From: Syntrophomonas sp.
GTDB lineage: Bacteria > Bacillota > Syntrophomonadia > Syntrophomonadales > Syntrophomonadaceae
Length of the DNA: 6,544 nt
Direction: 5' to 3'
NCBI GenBank assembly: GCA_003444615.1
Contig: DLUN01000203.1
Coordinates: 1-6,544, forward strand
Of this stretch, positions 6,041 to 6,544 are shown piece after piece; position 1 is the stretch's first letter; each line of letters starts with the position of its first letter. Under the pieces are notes generated by a model. The model was given only the letters and a program-made list of their open reading frames with translations, searched no databases and was not told the origin of the DNA. The translations under genes were made by a program, and so were the position numbers.

Positions 6041-6544
6041 TTAATCAACAGTTTTTTCCTTTATCTCTTCTGTTATCCTGGTGATAAAATCAGCCAGCGG
6101 CACAGCTCCCTGGTCACCCTGTTTGCGATGGCGTACGGCCACAGCCTCTTGCTCCACTTCTTTATCACCCACGATAAGCAGGTAGGGAATTTTCTGCAGC
6201 TGCCCTTCCCGAATCTTATAGCCCACCTTTTCACTGCGGCTATCTATTTCTGCCCGGATACCAGCTTCCAAAAGTGTATCAGTCACTTGCTGAGCATACT
6301 CATGTTGGCGCTCACTGATGGGCAAAACTCTCGCCTGTACCGGGGCTAACCAGACAGGAAAAGCTCCCGCAAAATGTTCGGTCAAAATGCCGATAAACCT
6401 TTCAATACTGCCATAGATTACCCGGTGAATCATAACCGGACGGTGTTTCTCTCCATCCTCGCCTATATAAGTAATATCTAGTTTCTCCGGCATCTGAAAA
6501 TCTAATTGAATGGTTCCGCACTGCCAGGTACGGTCCAGGGAATC
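6041..6544 (-). CDS. thrS: Threonyl-tRNA synthetase, C-terminal part (5' end outside window)
   Basis: The reading frame is open to the window edge and gives the last 167 residues, starting DSLDRTWQCGTIQLDFQMPE, so the internal Met at 6491-6493 is not the start. The enzyme charges tRNA-Thr with threonine. Visible are the end of the class II catalytic core with motif 3 HRVIYGSIERFIGIL (visible residues 40-54), then the junction AGAFPVWLAPVQ and a complete anticodon-binding domain (about visible residues 67-160) ending EEIKEKTVD. The family is usually around 640 residues, so roughly 470 are missing because of the window edge, not truncation. It is convergent with the ligase operon, is a housekeeping gene, and probably marks the native flank of the region. 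Its promoter or any T-box leader is out of view. Confidence 0.96.
   Translation of the reverse strand, partial: DSLDRTWQCGTIQLDFQMPEKLDITYIGEDGEKHRPVMIHRVIYGSIERFIGILTEHFAGAFPVWLAPVQARVLPISERQHEYAQQVTDTLLEAGIRAEIDSRSEKVGYKIREGQLQKIPYLLIVGDKEVEQEAVAVRHRKQGDQGAVPLADFITRITEEIKEKTVD

Noticed and set aside
6491..6493. A separate 150-residue gene starting at the Met on the minus strand
   Set aside because: The frame stays open to the window edge and the added residues (DSLDRTWQCG...) match threonyl-tRNA synthetase, so it is an internal Met of a cut gene.

Overview
The window looks like part of a Gram-positive, Clostridia-type chromosome, plausibly a Peptococcaceae/Desulfotomaculum-like or syntrophic anaerobe. 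This is inferred from moderate G+C, purine-rich Shine-Dalgarno sites, a PAS-type sigma-54 activator paired with acyl-CoA ligases, and a GGGGACGGTT-type intergenic palindrome. No 16S or other decisive taxonomic marker is present, so the assignment is an inference.

Layout. Positions 1-131 look like the outer end of an insertion sequence (IS21-like: two spaced copies of AGGGGTGACATTT ending in TTGACA); its transposase genes would lie left of the window. After a gene-free leader comes a 634-residue PAS-PAS-AAA+-Fis enhancer-binding protein (316-2220). The 241 bp before the next gene hold, in order, a cluster of TGTTAACA-type sites (2237-2283), a rho-independent terminator (2327-2364) and a near-consensus sigma-54 -24/-12 promoter (2371-2386). 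Two adenylate-forming acyl-CoA ligases follow on the same strand (2462-4186 and 4270-5898). A palindromic repeat unit (5931-5987) then separates them from the convergent 3' end of threonyl-tRNA synthetase (6041-6544, minus strand, cut by the window edge).

How it works together (inference). The regulator senses a signal through its PAS region, binds the TGTTAACA cluster and activates sigma-54 RNA polymerase at 2371-2386, switching on both ligases. These would convert one or more carboxylic or fatty acids to CoA thioesters for catabolism. A one-mismatch copy of the same motif (TGTTTACA) overlaps a candidate promoter of the regulator itself, which suggests autoregulation.

The regulator and ligase block is bracketed by a 24-bp direct repeat (131-154 and 6001-6024, 23/24 identical), and the left copy starts exactly where the predicted IS end stops. 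I see no clearly new type of biological system. The most interesting points are the self-contained sigma-54 circuit, the bracketing repeats, and the atypical core motifs of the first ligase.
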